From: Pseudomonadota bacterium
GTDB taxonomy: Bacteria; Pseudomonadota; Gammaproteobacteria; Steroidobacterales; Steroidobacteraceae
Length of the DNA stretch: 64,000 nucleotides
NCBI GenBank assembly: GCA_021843755.1
Contig: JAKBWB010000038.1
Coordinates: 39,420-103,419, forward strand
Direction: 5' to 3'
The notes beneath the pieces were generated by a model. That model saw only the letters and a program-made list of their open reading frames with translations, did no database searches and was not told where the DNA came from. Positions 8,492 through 17,451 of the stretch are shown here, one piece after another. Every line of letters starts with the position of its first letter. Positions within the stretch are counted from its first letter, which is position 1. Made by a program: the position numbers and the translations under genes.

Positions 8492-10908
8492 CGGACACAC
8501 CGAACGCGTCCTGCGGGCCCCGCAGCGAGCTGCCGCCGCTGCCGGCGGATGTGGTGCCCATCGTTGCAATGCGCAACGTGGTGCTGTTTCCCGGCATCGT
8601 ATTGCCGGTGACGCTCGGACGGGAGGAGAGCATCGCCGCCGCGCAGGAGGCGGTGCGCACTGGGCGCAAGGTGGGCTTGGTGCTGCAGCGGGATCCGGCG
8701 GTCGAGAAGCCGGCCGCGAGTGATTTGCACGGCGTGGGCGTGCTTGCCACGGTGGTTCGCTACATCACCGGGAACGATGGCGCCCATCACCTGGTCTGCC
8801 AGGGCGAAAGCCGATTCCGGCTCGTGGAGATGGTGCGCGAGCAGCCGTTCCTCGCCGCGCGCGTCGAGTCGATTGCCGAGCCGGCGGTCACGGGTGCGGA
8901 CATCGAGGCACGCAGGGAGGTCCTGAAAGAGCGCGCGGTGGAGGCGTTGTCGCTGCTGCCACAGGCGCCCGCGGAGCTGGCGCGAACGGTCCGGGGGATC
9001 GAGTCCGCCGGACAGCTCGCCGACCTCATCGTCAGCTTCATGGAAGTCAAGTCGGAAGAAAAGCAGGACGTGCTCGAGACCGTCGATTTGCGCGAACGCC
9101 TCGACAAGGTCATGAAGATCCTGACCCATCGCCTCGAAGTGCTGAAGGTCACCCGCGAGATCGCCGAGCAGACTCAGGCGGCCCTCGGTGAGCGCCAGCG
9201 TGAGGCGGTGCTGCGCGAGCAGCTGCACCAGCTGCAGAAGGAGCTCGGCGAGGGCGAGGGCGAGGGGAGCGAGCTCGCCGAACTCGACAAGGCGGTCGAG
9301 GACGCACACATGCCGCCCGAAGTCGAGGAGCAGGCGCGCAAGGAACTCAACCGGCTGCGCCGCATGAGCGAGGCGAGCCCCGAACACGGCATGGTGCGCA
9401 CCTATCTTGACTGGCTGGTCGCACTGCCGTGGAGCAAGTCGGACGCCGAGGACATCGACATCGAGCGCGCGCGCAAGGTACTCGAGGAGGATCACTACGG
9501 CCTGGAGAAGATCAAGCGGCGGATCCTGGAGTACCTGGCGGTGCGCAAGCTCAATCCGCATGGCCGCAGTCCGATTCTGTGCTTCGTCGGGCCGCCGGGT
9601 GTGGGCAAGACCTCGCTCGGCCAAAGTGTGGCGCGTGCGCTCGGCGTGAAGTTCGTGCGCGCCAGCCTCGGCGGCGTGCATGATGAGGCGGAGATCCGCG
9701 GTCACCGGCGCACCTACATCGGGGCGTTGCCCGGCAACATCATCCAAGGCATACGCAAGGCCGGCACGCGTAATCCCGTATTCATGCTCGACGAGATCGA
9801 CAAGGTCGGCGCGAGCTTCCAGGGCGATCCGGCGTCGGCGCTGCTCGAGGTGCTCGATCCGGAGCAGAACTCGACCTTTCGCGACAACTACCTCGGTTTG
9901 CCCTTCGACCTGCGGCACGTGCTGTTCATCGCCACCGCGAACGTGCTCGAGACGATCCCGGGACCGCTGCGCGACCGCATGGAGATCATTCAACTGACCG
10001 GCTACACCGATGAGGAGAAGCTGCAGATCGCGCGGCGCTATCTGGTGAGGCGCCAGCTGGAGGCGAATGGGCTCGACGCCGCCCGGGTGGAAATCGCGGA
10101 TGCAGCGCTGCTGCGGATCATACACGAGTACACCCGCGAGTCGGGGTGCCGGAGCCTCGAGCGGGAGATCGGCGCGCTGTTGCGCAGCGCGGCCATGCGT
10201 ATCGCCGAGGGCAAGGAGAGCGCGGTGCGCTTCCAGGCCGAGAACGTGCCCGAGGTGTTGGGTCCGGCGCGCTTCGAGAACGAGGTCGCGCAGCGCACTT
10301 CGGTGCCGGGCGTGGCGACCGGGCTGGCCTGGACGCCGGTCGGGGGCGACATCCTGTTCATCGAGGCGGCGCGCCTGCCCGGCACCGGCAAGCTGATCCT
10401 GACCGGGCAGCTCGGCGATGTCATGAAGGAGTCCGCCCAGGCGGCGCTGAGTCTCGTCAAGGCGCAGGCCGAGGAACTCGCCATCGATCCGAAGCTGTTC
10501 GACCAGAGCGACATCCACGTGCACGTGCCGGCCGGGGCGATCCCCAAGGACGGTCCGAGCGCCGGCGTTGCGATGTACGTCGCGCTGGCCTCGCTGCTGA
10601 AGCGCCAGTCGGTGTGCCCGGATGTCGCCATGAGCGGTGAGATCAGCTTGCGGGGCCTCGTGTTGCCGGTCGGCGGCATCAAGGAGAAGACGATTGCGGC
10701 CGCGCGTGCCGGCATTCGCAAGGTGATCCTGCCGGCGCGCAACCGGCGTGATCTGGAGGAGATCCCTGCGAGCGTGCGCGCCACGCTGCAGTTCGTGTGG
10801 GTCGAGGAGGTCTCGGGGGCGCTCCAGGAGGCGCTCGGCTCGCCCGCCGATGCCCGCAGCAAGTCCCCGGGCCGTGGCCCGGGGGACGCGGAGCGCACGG
10901 CGGCCTGA
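8488..10908 (+). CDS. lon: ATP-dependent protease Lon
   Basis: An 806-residue cytoplasmic AAA+ serine protease that degrades misfolded and regulatory proteins. Domain order: LAN substrate-binding domain (about 20-215, VPIVAMRNVVLFPGIVLPV), coiled-coil helical region (about 215-320), AAA+ module with Walker A G368-P-P-G-V-G-K-T375 and Walker B VFMLDEIDKVG, and a protease domain with catalytic S691 (PKDGPSAG) and K734 (GGIKEK). All key residues are present. It is ATGA-coupled to the upstream hsp20 gene. The C-terminus contains a Gly/Pro-rich segment encoded by a strong inverted repeat (10865-10884). Its stop lies 14 bases from that of convergent wrbA. Confidence 0.97.
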   Translation: MTDTPNASCGPRSELPPLPADVVPIVAMRNVVLFPGIVLPVTLGREESIAAAQEAVRTGRKVGLVLQRDPAVEKPAASDLHGVGVLATVVRYITGNDGAHHLVCQGESRFRLVEMVREQPFLAARVESIAEPAVTGADIEARREVLKERAVEALSLLPQAPAELARTVRGIESAGQLADLIVSFMEVKSEEKQDVLETVDLRERLDKVMKILTHRLEVLKVTREIAEQTQAALGERQREAVLREQLHQLQKELGEGEGEGSELAELDKAVEDAHMPPEVEEQARKELNRLRRMSEASPEHGMVRTYLDWLVALPWSKSDAEDIDIERARKVLEEDHYGLEKIKRRILEYLAVRKLNPHGRSPILCFVGPPGVGKTSLGQSVARALGVKFVRASLGGVHDEAEIRGHRRTYIGALPGNIIQGIRKAGTRNPVFMLDEIDKVGASFQGDPASALLEVLDPEQNSTFRDNYLGLPFDLRHVLFIATANVLETIPGPLRDRMEIIQLTGYTDEEKLQIARRYLVRRQLEANGLDAARVEIADAALLRIIHEYTRESGCRSLEREIGALLRSAAMRIAEGKESAVRFQAENVPEVLGPARFENEVAQRTSVPGVATGLAWTPVGGDILFIEAARLPGTGKLILTGQLGDVMKESAQAALSLVKAQAEELAIDPKLFDQSDIHVHVPAGAIPKDGPSAGVAMYVALASLLKRQSVCPDVAMSGEISLRGLVLPVGGIKEKTIAAARAGIRKVILPARNRRDLEEIPASVRATLQFVWVEEVSGALQEALGSPADARSKSPGRGPGDAERTAA
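10865..10884 (+). repeat. Perfect GC hairpin in the 3' end of lon
   Basis: CCCCGGGCC, a GT loop, then GGCCCGGGG: nine paired bases inside the last codons of lon. There is no T-tract. It could pause ribosomes or polymerase, or stabilise the message end; its role is unknown. Confidence 0.45.
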
Positions 10909-10922
10909 GCCGCGATTGCCGG

Positions 10923-11597
10923 CTAGCCGCTGCGCGGACCGGTGGTTTCCGTCGGGTTGTGCATCTCCTGTGGCGCCGGACCACGCTCGCCCGCCCCGTG
11001 CACCAGTCGGGCGGCGATCTCGGCGACGTGCCGGCCTTGGAAGCGTGCTCCGGCAAGCTCGTTCTCGCTCGGGCGACGGGAGCCGTCGCCGCCGGCGAGG
11101 GTCGTGGCGCCGTAGGGACTGCCGCCGCTGAGCTCGTCCATGCGGGTCAGGCCCGCAAAGGCGTACGGCAGACCCACGATGATCATCCCCTGATGCAGCA
11201 GGGTGTTGTGGAAGCTCGTGATCGTGGTCTCCTGGCCGCCGTGCTGGGTCGCCGTCGAGACGAACACACTGCCGACTTTGCCGACCAGGGCGCCCTTGAC
11301 CCAAAGACCGCCGGTCTGATCGAGGAAATTGCGCATCTGCGCGGCCATGTTGCCAAAGCGCGTCGGTGTGCCGAAGATGATGGCGTCGTAGTCGGCCAGT
11401 TCATCGGTACTGGCAACTGGCGCCTTTTGCTGGATCTTCATACCCGCCTTGCGCGCGGTCTCCTCGGGCACCAATTCCGGAACGCGCTTCACGCTGACCA
11501 CGCTGCCGCGTACAGCCGCCGCGCCCTCGGCCACGGCTTCGGCCATACGTTCGACGTGACCGTAGGACGAGTAATACAAAACGAGAACTTTGGCCAT
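10923..11597 (-). CDS. wrbA: NAD(P)H:quinone oxidoreductase, WrbA family
   Basis: A 224-residue flavodoxin-like FMN protein expected to reduce quinones by two electrons in the cytoplasm. The FMN phosphate loop is [23 protein letters not shown], with [21 protein letters not shown] and [17 protein letters not shown] following, as in WrbA. I chose the ATG at 11597, nine bases after AGGAG; an in-frame ATG at 11606 touches that ribosome binding site. The tail after [14 protein letters not shown] is slightly longer than in E. coli WrbA (198). It is transcribed alone and converges on lon. Confidence 0.93.
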   Translation of the reverse strand: MAKVLVLYYSSYGHVERMAEAVAEGAAAVRGSVVSVKRVPELVPEETARKAGMKIQQKAPVASTDELADYDAIIFGTPTRFGNMAAQMRNFLDQTGGLWVKGALVGKVGSVFVSTATQHGGQETTITSFHNTLLHQGMIIVGLPYAFAGLTRMDELSGGSPYGATTLAGGDGSRRPSENELAGARFQGRHVAEIAARLVHGAGERGPAPQEMHNPTETTGPRSG

Positions 11598-11629
11598 GCT
11601 GCGCATCTCCTGCGGTGACTCGACGGCAG

Positions 11630-11635
11630 AGTATA
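11630..11635 (-). promoter_or_regulatory. -10 element upstream of wrbA
   Basis: TATACT on the minus strand, 32 bases before the wrbA ATG, leaving room for the AGGAG ribosome binding site. No good -35 is seen. Confidence 0.4.
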
Positions 11636-11666
11636 CGGCCGCGCAGGCGCGCCGTCGTGGCTTTGG

Positions 11667-11672
11667 TAGACT
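11667..11672 (+). promoter_or_regulatory. -10-like TAGACT close to the TAXI-type gene start
   Basis: TAGACT ends nine bases before the ATG at 11682, with no clear ribosome binding site between. It is one of several such arrangements in the window and may give a leaderless or near-leaderless message. Confidence 0.35.
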
Positions 11673-11681
11673 CGCCTAGGC

Positions 11682-13085
11682 ATGGAACCGAAGCGGCAAC
11701 CGGAGGATTCGGGGCAGCGCAAGAGCGCCGAGCACAGCTTCGCGCTGAAGATCACCACCATCTCCTGGGGTGATCTGGCGGACGCGCTGGTGCCCATCCT
11801 GCTCGTCAGCGCCGTGGCGATCTGGTTGACGGTGCATTTCACGCAGCCGGAAACGCCGCGGACCTTGACGATGAGCGGCGGACCGCCGGGCAGCAGCTTC
11901 GAGATCGACGCCGAGCGCTTCAAGACGATACTCGCCCGCAGCGGTGTCACGCTGCACGTCCTGCCCTCGCGGGGCTCGGCCGAGAATCTGCGGCGGCTGA
12001 GCGCTGCGCACTCCAGGGTGGACATCGCGCTGGTGCGCTCGAGCACCCTCCTCTCCGAGACGGCCGGATCCGCGGCGCGGGGCAAGCGCAACCGCTCCAA
12101 CCGCCTCGTCTCCCTCGGCAGCATGTTCTATCAGCCGCTGACCATCTTTTACCGCGGCCGCCGGCTGCAGCGGCTCGCGCAGCTGCGCGGCGAGCGCATC
12201 GCCATCGGCAAGCCCGGCAGCGGCACGCGCGAGCTGGCGCTGGCGCTGCTGAAGGCCAACGGCATCGTTCCCGGCGGGCCCACCCGGCTGCTCGGGCTCG
12301 CAGGGACGGCGGCGCGCGCGGCGCTGCTGGCCGGGCGGGTCGATGCGATCTTCCTGACCGGGAATTCGACTCCGCCACCGGTCATCGACAAGATGCTGCG
12401 CACGAGCGGGATCCGGCTGTTCGCCTTCACCCAGGCCAACGCCTACGTGCGGCGCTTTCCGCTGCTGCACAAGCTGAGTATTCCAGCCGGCACCTTCGAC
12501 CTGGCGCGCAACCTGCCTCACCGGCGAATCACGCTGCTCGCTGCGGCCGTCGAGCTGATCGCGCACAAGAATCTGCGTCCGGCCTTGTGCGATCTGCTGA
12601 TCCAGACGGCGCAGCGGATCTACGGCCGGGCCAGCGTGCTGCACGCGGCGCGCGAGTTTCCCAATACCTCCACCTATCGCTACCGGCTGGACCGGCAGGC
12701 GGCCCGTTATTACAAAACGGGCGACAAGAGCTTCATGTATCGTTATCTGCCGTTCTGGCTCGCGAGTCTGCTCAGCCGTATCGCGGTGGTGATGGTGCCG
12801 ATCGTCGTAGTGCTCATCCCCGGGCTGGCCTATGTGCCCCAGCTGTACGGTTGGCGGGTCAAGCGCCGTATCCACCGCCGCTACGCGGAACTGATGGCCC
12901 TGGAGCGCGAATCGCTCGAGTCGCTGACACCGGCGCGGCGGCTGGCGCTGCTCGAGCGCCTGCACGCCATCGAGCGGGCGGTGATCCTGCGGCGGATGCC
13001 GGGCTCGCACGCCGAGCAGCTCTACCAGCTGCGCGCCCGGATCCGGTTCGTGCGCGAGATCCTCGCGCGTCCGGTCCCGGACTGA
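11682..13085 (+). CDS. TAXI-family (TRAP-type) solute-binding protein with C-terminal membrane segment
   Basis: A 467-residue protein. A single N-terminal membrane segment (about residues 32-53, DALVPILLVSAVAIWLTVHF) is followed by a periplasmic TAXI-type ligand-binding domain (about 60-330; TMSGGPPGSSFEIDAERF, GKPGSGTRELALALL, GRVDAIFLTGN). A second hydrophobic stretch (about 347-385) and a charged helical tail follow. TAXI proteins normally deliver substrates to a fused TRAP permease, but no permease is nearby, and the extra C-terminal membrane segment suggests a membrane-bound sensor or scaffold. The ligand is unknown. It is transcribed away from wrbA and converges on the cysteine synthase gene. 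Confidence 0.75.
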   Translation: MEPKRQPEDSGQRKSAEHSFALKITTISWGDLADALVPILLVSAVAIWLTVHFTQPETPRTLTMSGGPPGSSFEIDAERFKTILARSGVTLHVLPSRGSAENLRRLSAAHSRVDIALVRSSTLLSETAGSAARGKRNRSNRLVSLGSMFYQPLTIFYRGRRLQRLAQLRGERIAIGKPGSGTRELALALLKANGIVPGGPTRLLGLAGTAARAALLAGRVDAIFLTGNSTPPPVIDKMLRTSGIRLFAFTQANAYVRRFPLLHKLSIPAGTFDLARNLPHRRITLLAAAVELIAHKNLRPALCDLLIQTAQRIYGRASVLHAAREFPNTSTYRYRLDRQAARYYKTGDKSFMYRYLPFWLASLLSRIAVVMVPIVVVLIPGLAYVPQLYGWRVKRRIHRRYAELMALERESLESLTPARRLALLERLHAIERAVILRRMPGSHAEQLYQLRARIRFVREILARPVPD

Positions 13086-13097
13086 GGCGCCGGCGGA

Positions 13098-14129
13098 TCA
13101 GTCCGGCATGACGAGGCGCACGTCGATCGGCTCGCCTCGGGGGGGCGGCGGCGCGAACTGCGCGAGTCCCTTCTGCGCGAGCCATTCCCGGTTGAACAGG
13201 CGCGACTGGTACTTCGCGCCGCCATCGCACAGCACCGTCACCACCGTGTGGCCCGGACCGAGCTCGCCGGCCACGCGCGCGGCGGCGGCCACGTTGATGC
13301 CGCTGGTGCTCCCCAGGAAAAGCCCTTCCTCGTACAGGAGGCGGTAGACGTGGCCGACGGTCTCGCTGTCCTCGATATGGATCGCGGCGTCGATCGGCGC
13401 GTCCTCGAGGTTGGCCGTGACGCGGCCGATGCCGATGCCCTCGGTAATCGAGCCGGAGCCGGTCGCCTTGAGCGTGCCGCTGCGCACGTATTCATACAGG
13501 CTGCTGCCGGGTGGATCGGCGAGCACGCAGCGCACGGCCTTGCGCTTGGACTTCAGGAAATGGCTCACGCCGGCGAAAGTGCCGCCGGTGCCCGAGGCGC
13601 AGGTGAACGCGTCGATCCGTCCGCCGGTCTGCGCCCAGATCTCCGGGCCGGTGGTGTCGATGTGCGCCTGGCGGTTGACGGTGTTGTCGAACTGGTTGGC
13701 CCAGATTGCGTTGGGTAGGTGCGCCGCGAGGCGCTGTGCGACCTTCTGGTACTGGTTGGGATTGCTGTACGGCACTGCCGGAACCGTGTGCACCTCGGCG
13801 CCGAGGGTGCTCAGCAGGCGGTATTTTTCCGGTGACTGGTTGTCGGGCATCACGATGACGCAGCGGTAGCCCCGGGCATTGCACACATGCGCCAGGCCGA
13901 TCCCGGTGTTGCCCGCAGTGCCTTCGACGACCGTGCCGCCGGGGACGAGGGCGCCGCTGCGTTCGGCGGCGAGCACGATGGCGCGCGCCGCGCGATCCTT
14001 GACCGAGCCGCCGGGGTTGAGGAACTCGGCCTTGCCGAGCACTTCGCAACCGGTCGCTTCGCTGAGACGTCTGAGCCGGATGAGCGGTGTCTGGCCAACC
14101 GTTGCGATAAACCCATCGTCAATGCTCAC
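13098..14129 (-). CDS. PLP-dependent cysteine synthase family protein
   Basis: A 343-residue fold-type II PLP enzyme expected to make cysteine from O-acetylserine and sulfide. The PLP lysine is K44 in NPGGSVKDRAAR; the phosphate-binding and substrate loops are EGTAGNTGIGLAHV and CASGTGGTFAGVSHFL, and GSTSGINVAAAARVA is near the C-terminus. The GTG at 14129 has GGAGG seven bases upstream, better than the in-frame ATG at 14162, and overlaps the end of cysG by 11 bases. It is the last gene of a cysH-cysG-cysteine synthase operon, which supports a role in sulfur assimilation. A cystathionine beta-synthase-like role cannot be ruled out. Confidence 0.88.
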   Translation of the reverse strand: MSIDDGFIATVGQTPLIRLRRLSEATGCEVLGKAEFLNPGGSVKDRAARAIVLAAERSGALVPGGTVVEGTAGNTGIGLAHVCNARGYRCVIVMPDNQSPEKYRLLSTLGAEVHTVPAVPYSNPNQYQKVAQRLAAHLPNAIWANQFDNTVNRQAHIDTTGPEIWAQTGGRIDAFTCASGTGGTFAGVSHFLKSKRKAVRCVLADPPGSSLYEYVRSGTLKATGSGSITEGIGIGRVTANLEDAPIDAAIHIEDSETVGHVYRLLYEEGLFLGSTSGINVAAAARVAGELGPGHTVVTVLCDGGAKYQSRLFNREWLAQKGLAQFAPPPPRGEPIDVRLVMPD

Positions 14130-15591
14130 TGGTGTCCTCCGCCGGTACGAGGGGGGCCTCAAAATGCCGTTCGAGGTCCACCGGCCCCTCGGCCGCAGTT
14201 GCCTCGGCGCCGAGCGCGGCGACTTCCCCGACCAGCAGCAGCGCCGGGGGCGTGATGCGCGCCTCGCGCGCGAGCGCGGCGATGCTCGCGAGCGAGCCGC
14301 GCACGACCCGCTGTCCGGGCAGCGTGGCGCGCTCGATCAGTGCGGCCGGGAGGGTACGCTGTGCCCCGGCGGCGCTGAGCCGCGTGCAGATATGCTCCAG
14401 ATGCGCCACACCCATATAGAAGACCACCGTCTGGTGGGGTCGCGCAAGAGCGGCCCAGTCGAGGGTTTGCTCATCGAGCGCGTGGCCGGTGACGAATGTC
14501 AGGCTCTGGGCGATAGTGCGCTGCGTCAGGGGTATGGCAGCGGCGGCGGCGGCGGCGAGCGCCGCGGTAATGCCCGGCACGATGGTGAAGGGAATGCCGT
14601 GCTGCGCCAGCGCGTCTACCTCCTCGCCGCCGCGACCGAAGACGAACGGGTCGCCGCCCTTCAAGCGCGCCACACGCTCTCCGGAGCGCGCCAAACGGAC
14701 CATGAGTTCCTCGATCTGCGCCTGATCGGTGTGTGCTCTGCGCGGTTCGCAGCTGGAGCCCTTGCCAACGAACACGCGGCGGGCGTCGCGACGCGCGCGC
14801 TCCAGTACCGCCTCGGGAACCAGGCGGTCATACAGGATGACATCGGCCTGCTGCAGCAGCTGCAGCGCCCGCAGCGTCAGCAGGTCCGGATCGCCGGGGC
14901 CGGCGCCGATGAGGTAGACCTCCCCGAGGCGGCGCGCGTCGGTGAGGCGCGAGGCGGCCGCCTGCGCCGCATGCAGCTCGCGCTCGAAGTCGTTTCGTGC
15001 GCCGTGCGCGTCGCCCTGCAGAATGTGCGTGCCCGCAGCGCCGCGCACGATGCGCTCCCAGAACGCCGTCCGGGCGCCCGGCGCGAGCGCGCGCTGTACG
15101 CGCTTGCGCCGCTCGCCGATGAAGCGGGCCAGAGACCCGAGCGTTGCGGGCAAGAGTGCCTCGATCTGCTCGCGTACCCAGCGGGCCAGCACCGGTGCCT
15201 GGCCGCCCGAGCCCACCGCAACGATCAACGGTGCGCGGTCAATGATGGCCGGGAAGTAGAACGAGGAGAGTTCGGCATCATCGACGACATTCACGGGCAG
15301 GGCCCGCGCGCGCGCCGCGGCCGAAACCGCCGCGTTGACCTCTCTGCGGTCCGTCGCGGCGATGACCAGCCGCATTCCCTCGAGGTGCGGCGGTGCAAAG
15401 GCCTCGGCCCGGTGCGTGAGGCTGCCCGCGGCGGCGCGCGCGGCGAGCGTCTGGCACAGTCGTGGCGCTATCACCGTGACGTCCGCGCCCACTCGCAGCA
15501 GCAGCTCGATCTTGCGTTCGGCAACGTGCCCGCCGCCGACCACGGCGACCGGCGTGGCGCGCAGCTGCAGGAAGATGGGCAGGTGGTCCAA
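14119..15591 (-). CDS. cysG: Siroheme synthase CysG (precorrin-2 dehydrogenase/ferrochelatase and uroporphyrinogen-III methyltransferase)
   Basis: A multifunctional enzyme of about 490 residues that makes siroheme, the cofactor of CysI in this window. The N-terminal half is the NAD-dependent dehydrogenase/ferrochelatase (LQLRATPVAVVGGGHVAERK). The C-terminal half is the SAM-dependent methyltransferase (VYLIGAGPGDPDLLTLRALQ, then RLKGGDPFVFGRGGEE, then VPGITAALAAAA). The start is uncertain. A TTG at 15591 gives the normal DHLPIFL N-terminus without overlapping cysH; an ATG at 15654 would overlap cysH by 46 bases. It shares a message with cysH upstream and the cysteine synthase downstream, tying siroheme supply to sulfate reduction. 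Confidence 0.93.
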   Translation of the reverse strand: MDHLPIFLQLRATPVAVVGGGHVAERKIELLLRVGADVTVIAPRLCQTLAARAAAGSLTHRAEAFAPPHLEGMRLVIAATDRREVNAAVSAAARARALPVNVVDDAELSSFYFPAIIDRAPLIVAVGSGGQAPVLARWVREQIEALLPATLGSLARFIGERRKRVQRALAPGARTAFWERIVRGAAGTHILQGDAHGARNDFERELHAAQAAASRLTDARRLGEVYLIGAGPGDPDLLTLRALQLLQQADVILYDRLVPEAVLERARRDARRVFVGKGSSCEPRRAHTDQAQIEELMVRLARSGERVARLKGGDPFVFGRGGEEVDALAQHGIPFTIVPGITAALAAAAAAAIPLTQRTIAQSLTFVTGHALDEQTLDWAALARPHQTVVFYMGVAHLEHICTRLSAAGAQRTLPAALIERATLPGQRVVRGSLASIAALAREARITPPALLLVGEVAALGAEATAAEGPVDLERHFEAPLVPAEDTSEH

Positions 15592-15608
15592 GCCGCTTGC
15601 CGCGGCGC

Positions 15609-16325
15609 TCAGGCCTGGGCCGTCGCCGGACGCACTCTGGGGTGCAGGCCGCATTCACGGGACTCGGGGTGCTCCCACCACCACCGGCCGGCGCGCCGGC
15701 TCTCTCCGGGCTGGATGGCGCGCGTGCAGGGCGAGCAGCCGATGCTGGGGAACTGACGGTCGTGCAGCACGTTGTACGGCAGTTTGCGGGCGCGGATGTA
15801 CTGCCACACCTCGGCCTCGGTCCACTCAAGCAGCGGGCTTACCTTGTACAGACCGTGCTCGCCGTCCCATTCCAGCGGTTGGGCGCGTGCGCGCATCGTC
15901 GATTGCTCGTGGCGCACGCCGGTCACCCACCCGTCATAGCCGGCAATGGCGCGGCCGAAAGGCTCGAGCTTGCGCACCCGGCAGCACTCGAGGCGTGCCT
16001 CCAGGCTGTGGTAGAAGCCGTTGACCCCCTGGGCGGCGGTGAGTCGCTCGAGCGCCGCGGCGTCGGGGTGCACCATCCGCAGTATGCGCCGGTAGCGCCA
16101 CTGCAGCTTTTCCACCAGATCGTAGGTTTCCTGGTGGAGACGCCCCGTGTCGATGCTGAACATGTCGATCTCGGGCAGGTGCGTCCAGATGATGTCGGTG
16201 AGCACCATGGCTTCAGCGCCGAGGCTGTTGGCATACACCAGCCTCGGGTGCGCCCGCAATGCGGCGGCGAGCCGCTCGCGCACGGTATGTGCCTTGTGCT
16301 CGATCGGGTTCAACAGCTCAGCCAT
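15609..16325 (-). CDS. cysH: Phosphoadenylyl/adenylyl-sulfate reductase CysH, APS-reductase type
   Basis: A 238-residue enzyme that reduces activated sulfate to sulfite with thioredoxin. It has the paired cysteines C114-C115 (ECCRVRK) and C197/C200 (GCSPCT) that bind a [4Fe-4S] cluster in APS reductases, plus the catalytic ECGLH motif (C225). The enterobacterial PAPS reductases lack the cluster cysteines, so APS is the likelier substrate. The 10-residue tail after ECGLH is short and variable. It is the first gene of the cysH-cysG-cysteine synthase operon and is divergent from cysB across 111 bases. A TATAGT lies ten bases before the ATG, and no ribosome binding site is seen. Confidence 0.93.
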   Translation of the reverse strand: MAELLNPIEHKAHTVRERLAAALRAHPRLVYANSLGAEAMVLTDIIWTHLPEIDMFSIDTGRLHQETYDLVEKLQWRYRRILRMVHPDAAALERLTAAQGVNGFYHSLEARLECCRVRKLEPFGRAIAGYDGWVTGVRHEQSTMRARAQPLEWDGEHGLYKVSPLLEWTEAEVWQYIRARKLPYNVLHDRQFPSIGCSPCTRAIQPGESRRAGRWWWEHPESRECGLHPRVRPATAQA

Positions 16326-16335
16326 GATGCGCGGG

Positions 16336-16341
16336 ACTATA
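16336..16341 (-). promoter_or_regulatory. -10 element immediately upstream of cysH
   Basis: TATAGT on the minus strand ends ten bases before the cysH ATG. The -35 region (TTCTGC) is poor, as expected for a promoter needing an activator such as CysB. The message would have only a few leader bases. Confidence 0.5.
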
Positions 16342-16422
16342 TCCAGGGGGGGTGCGGCGCAGAACGAATGATTGCTTCTGAGGCACTACGGAGCGGTTAT
16401 GGATGCTCCCGAGCCATTGCGC

Positions 16423-16428
16423 TACGCT
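16423..16428 (+). promoter_or_regulatory. -10-like TACGCT upstream of cysB
   Basis: TACGCT ends eight bases before the cysB ATG at 16437, with no ribosome binding site between. It fits a TAnnnT pattern seen at other starts here but is weak on its own. Confidence 0.3.
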
Positions 16429-16436
16429 TCCCGGCC

Positions 16437-17408
16437 ATGAAACTGCACCAGTTGCGCTATCTGGCCGCGATCGCCCAGAGCGGCCTGAACATCACGGCCG
16501 CGGCCGAGAAGCTGCACACCTCTCAGCCCGGGGTGAGCAAGCAGATCAAGCTGCTGGAGGACGAGCTGGGGTTTCAGATCTTCCTGCGCGAGGGGCGCAC
16601 GCTCACCCGCATCACGCCGGCCGGTCAGGAGGTGATCGACCGGGCGCTGCAGGTGCTGCAGCAGGTGCAGAGCATCCGCGCGCTCTCGACGGAGCTGCGC
16701 GACGAGGGGCGGGGGAGTTTGTCGATCGGCACGACGCACACTCAGGCGCGCTACGTACTTCCGGCGGTGATCCAGGCGTTTCGTGCGCGCTATCCGAACG
16801 TGCGCTTGAATCTGCACCAGGGTACCTCGGAGCAGATCGCCGAGATGATGGCGCAGGACCGCATCGATTGCGTCATCGCAACCGGCTCGGAGCAGCGCTT
16901 CGCCGCACTGACGCTGCTGCCCTGTTACCGTTGGAGCCGGGTGGTGATCGTGCCGCGCGCGCACGCGCTGGCGCGCCTGGATCGGTTGACCTACCGGGCG
17001 CTCGCCGCCTACCCGCTGATCACCTACACGTTCAGCTTCAGCGGACCGTCCTCGCTGAACGAGGCGTTTTCCCGGGCGGGCCATACCCCGAATGTCGCGA
17101 TCACCGCACAGGACGCCGATGTGATCGTCACCTACGTTCGGCTCGGCCTCGGAGTCGGTATCGTCGCGCCGATGGCGGTCGCCGAGGGGGCCGAGGACCT
17201 TGCGGTGCTCGATGCCTCGCACCTGCTGCCCGCGCACACGACCTGGCTCGGGTTTCGCCGCGGGGCGCTGCTGCGCGGCTACATGTACGAGTTTGCGCAG
17301 CTGCTCGCCCCGCATCTGGAGCGACGGCTGGTCGAGCGGGCTCATCGGGCCGGCAATCCGGCCGCGACCGCCGCGCTGTTCGCGGACGTGCCGCTGCCGC
17401 AGCGCTGA
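16437..17408 (+). CDS. cysB: LysR-type regulator of sulfur assimilation, CysB family
   Basis: A 323-residue LysR-family regulator. The N-terminal winged helix-turn-helix (about 1-60; MKLHQLRYLAAIAQSGLNIT, TSQPGVSKQIKLLEDELG) is followed by the effector-binding domain (about 90-300; GTTHTQARYVLPAVI, TYTFSFSGPSSLNEAF). These are typical of CysB/Cbl, which sense O- or N-acetylserine and sulfate. Its place opposite cysH and between two blocks of cys genes supports CysB rather than another LysR protein. The ATG at 16437 gives the standard N-terminus. malQ starts 43 bases after its stop on the same strand. Confidence 0.92.
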   Translation: MKLHQLRYLAAIAQSGLNITAAAEKLHTSQPGVSKQIKLLEDELGFQIFLREGRTLTRITPAGQEVIDRALQVLQQVQSIRALSTELRDEGRGSLSIGTTHTQARYVLPAVIQAFRARYPNVRLNLHQGTSEQIAEMMAQDRIDCVIATGSEQRFAALTLLPCYRWSRVVIVPRAHALARLDRLTYRALAAYPLITYTFSFSGPSSLNEAFSRAGHTPNVAITAQDADVIVTYVRLGLGVGIVAPMAVAEGAEDLAVLDASHLLPAHTTWLGFRRGALLRGYMYEFAQLLAPHLERRLVERAHRAGNPAATAALFADVPLPQR

Positions 17409-17451
17409 GCTGCGCACCGCGGAGCAAACCCTGGGCGCCGAACGTCTATCC

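Noticed and set aside
13098..14129. Cystathionine beta-synthase
   Set aside because: The fold family is the same, but there are no CBS domains or heme-binding N-terminus, and the gene is in an operon with cysH and cysG; cysteine synthase is the simpler reading.
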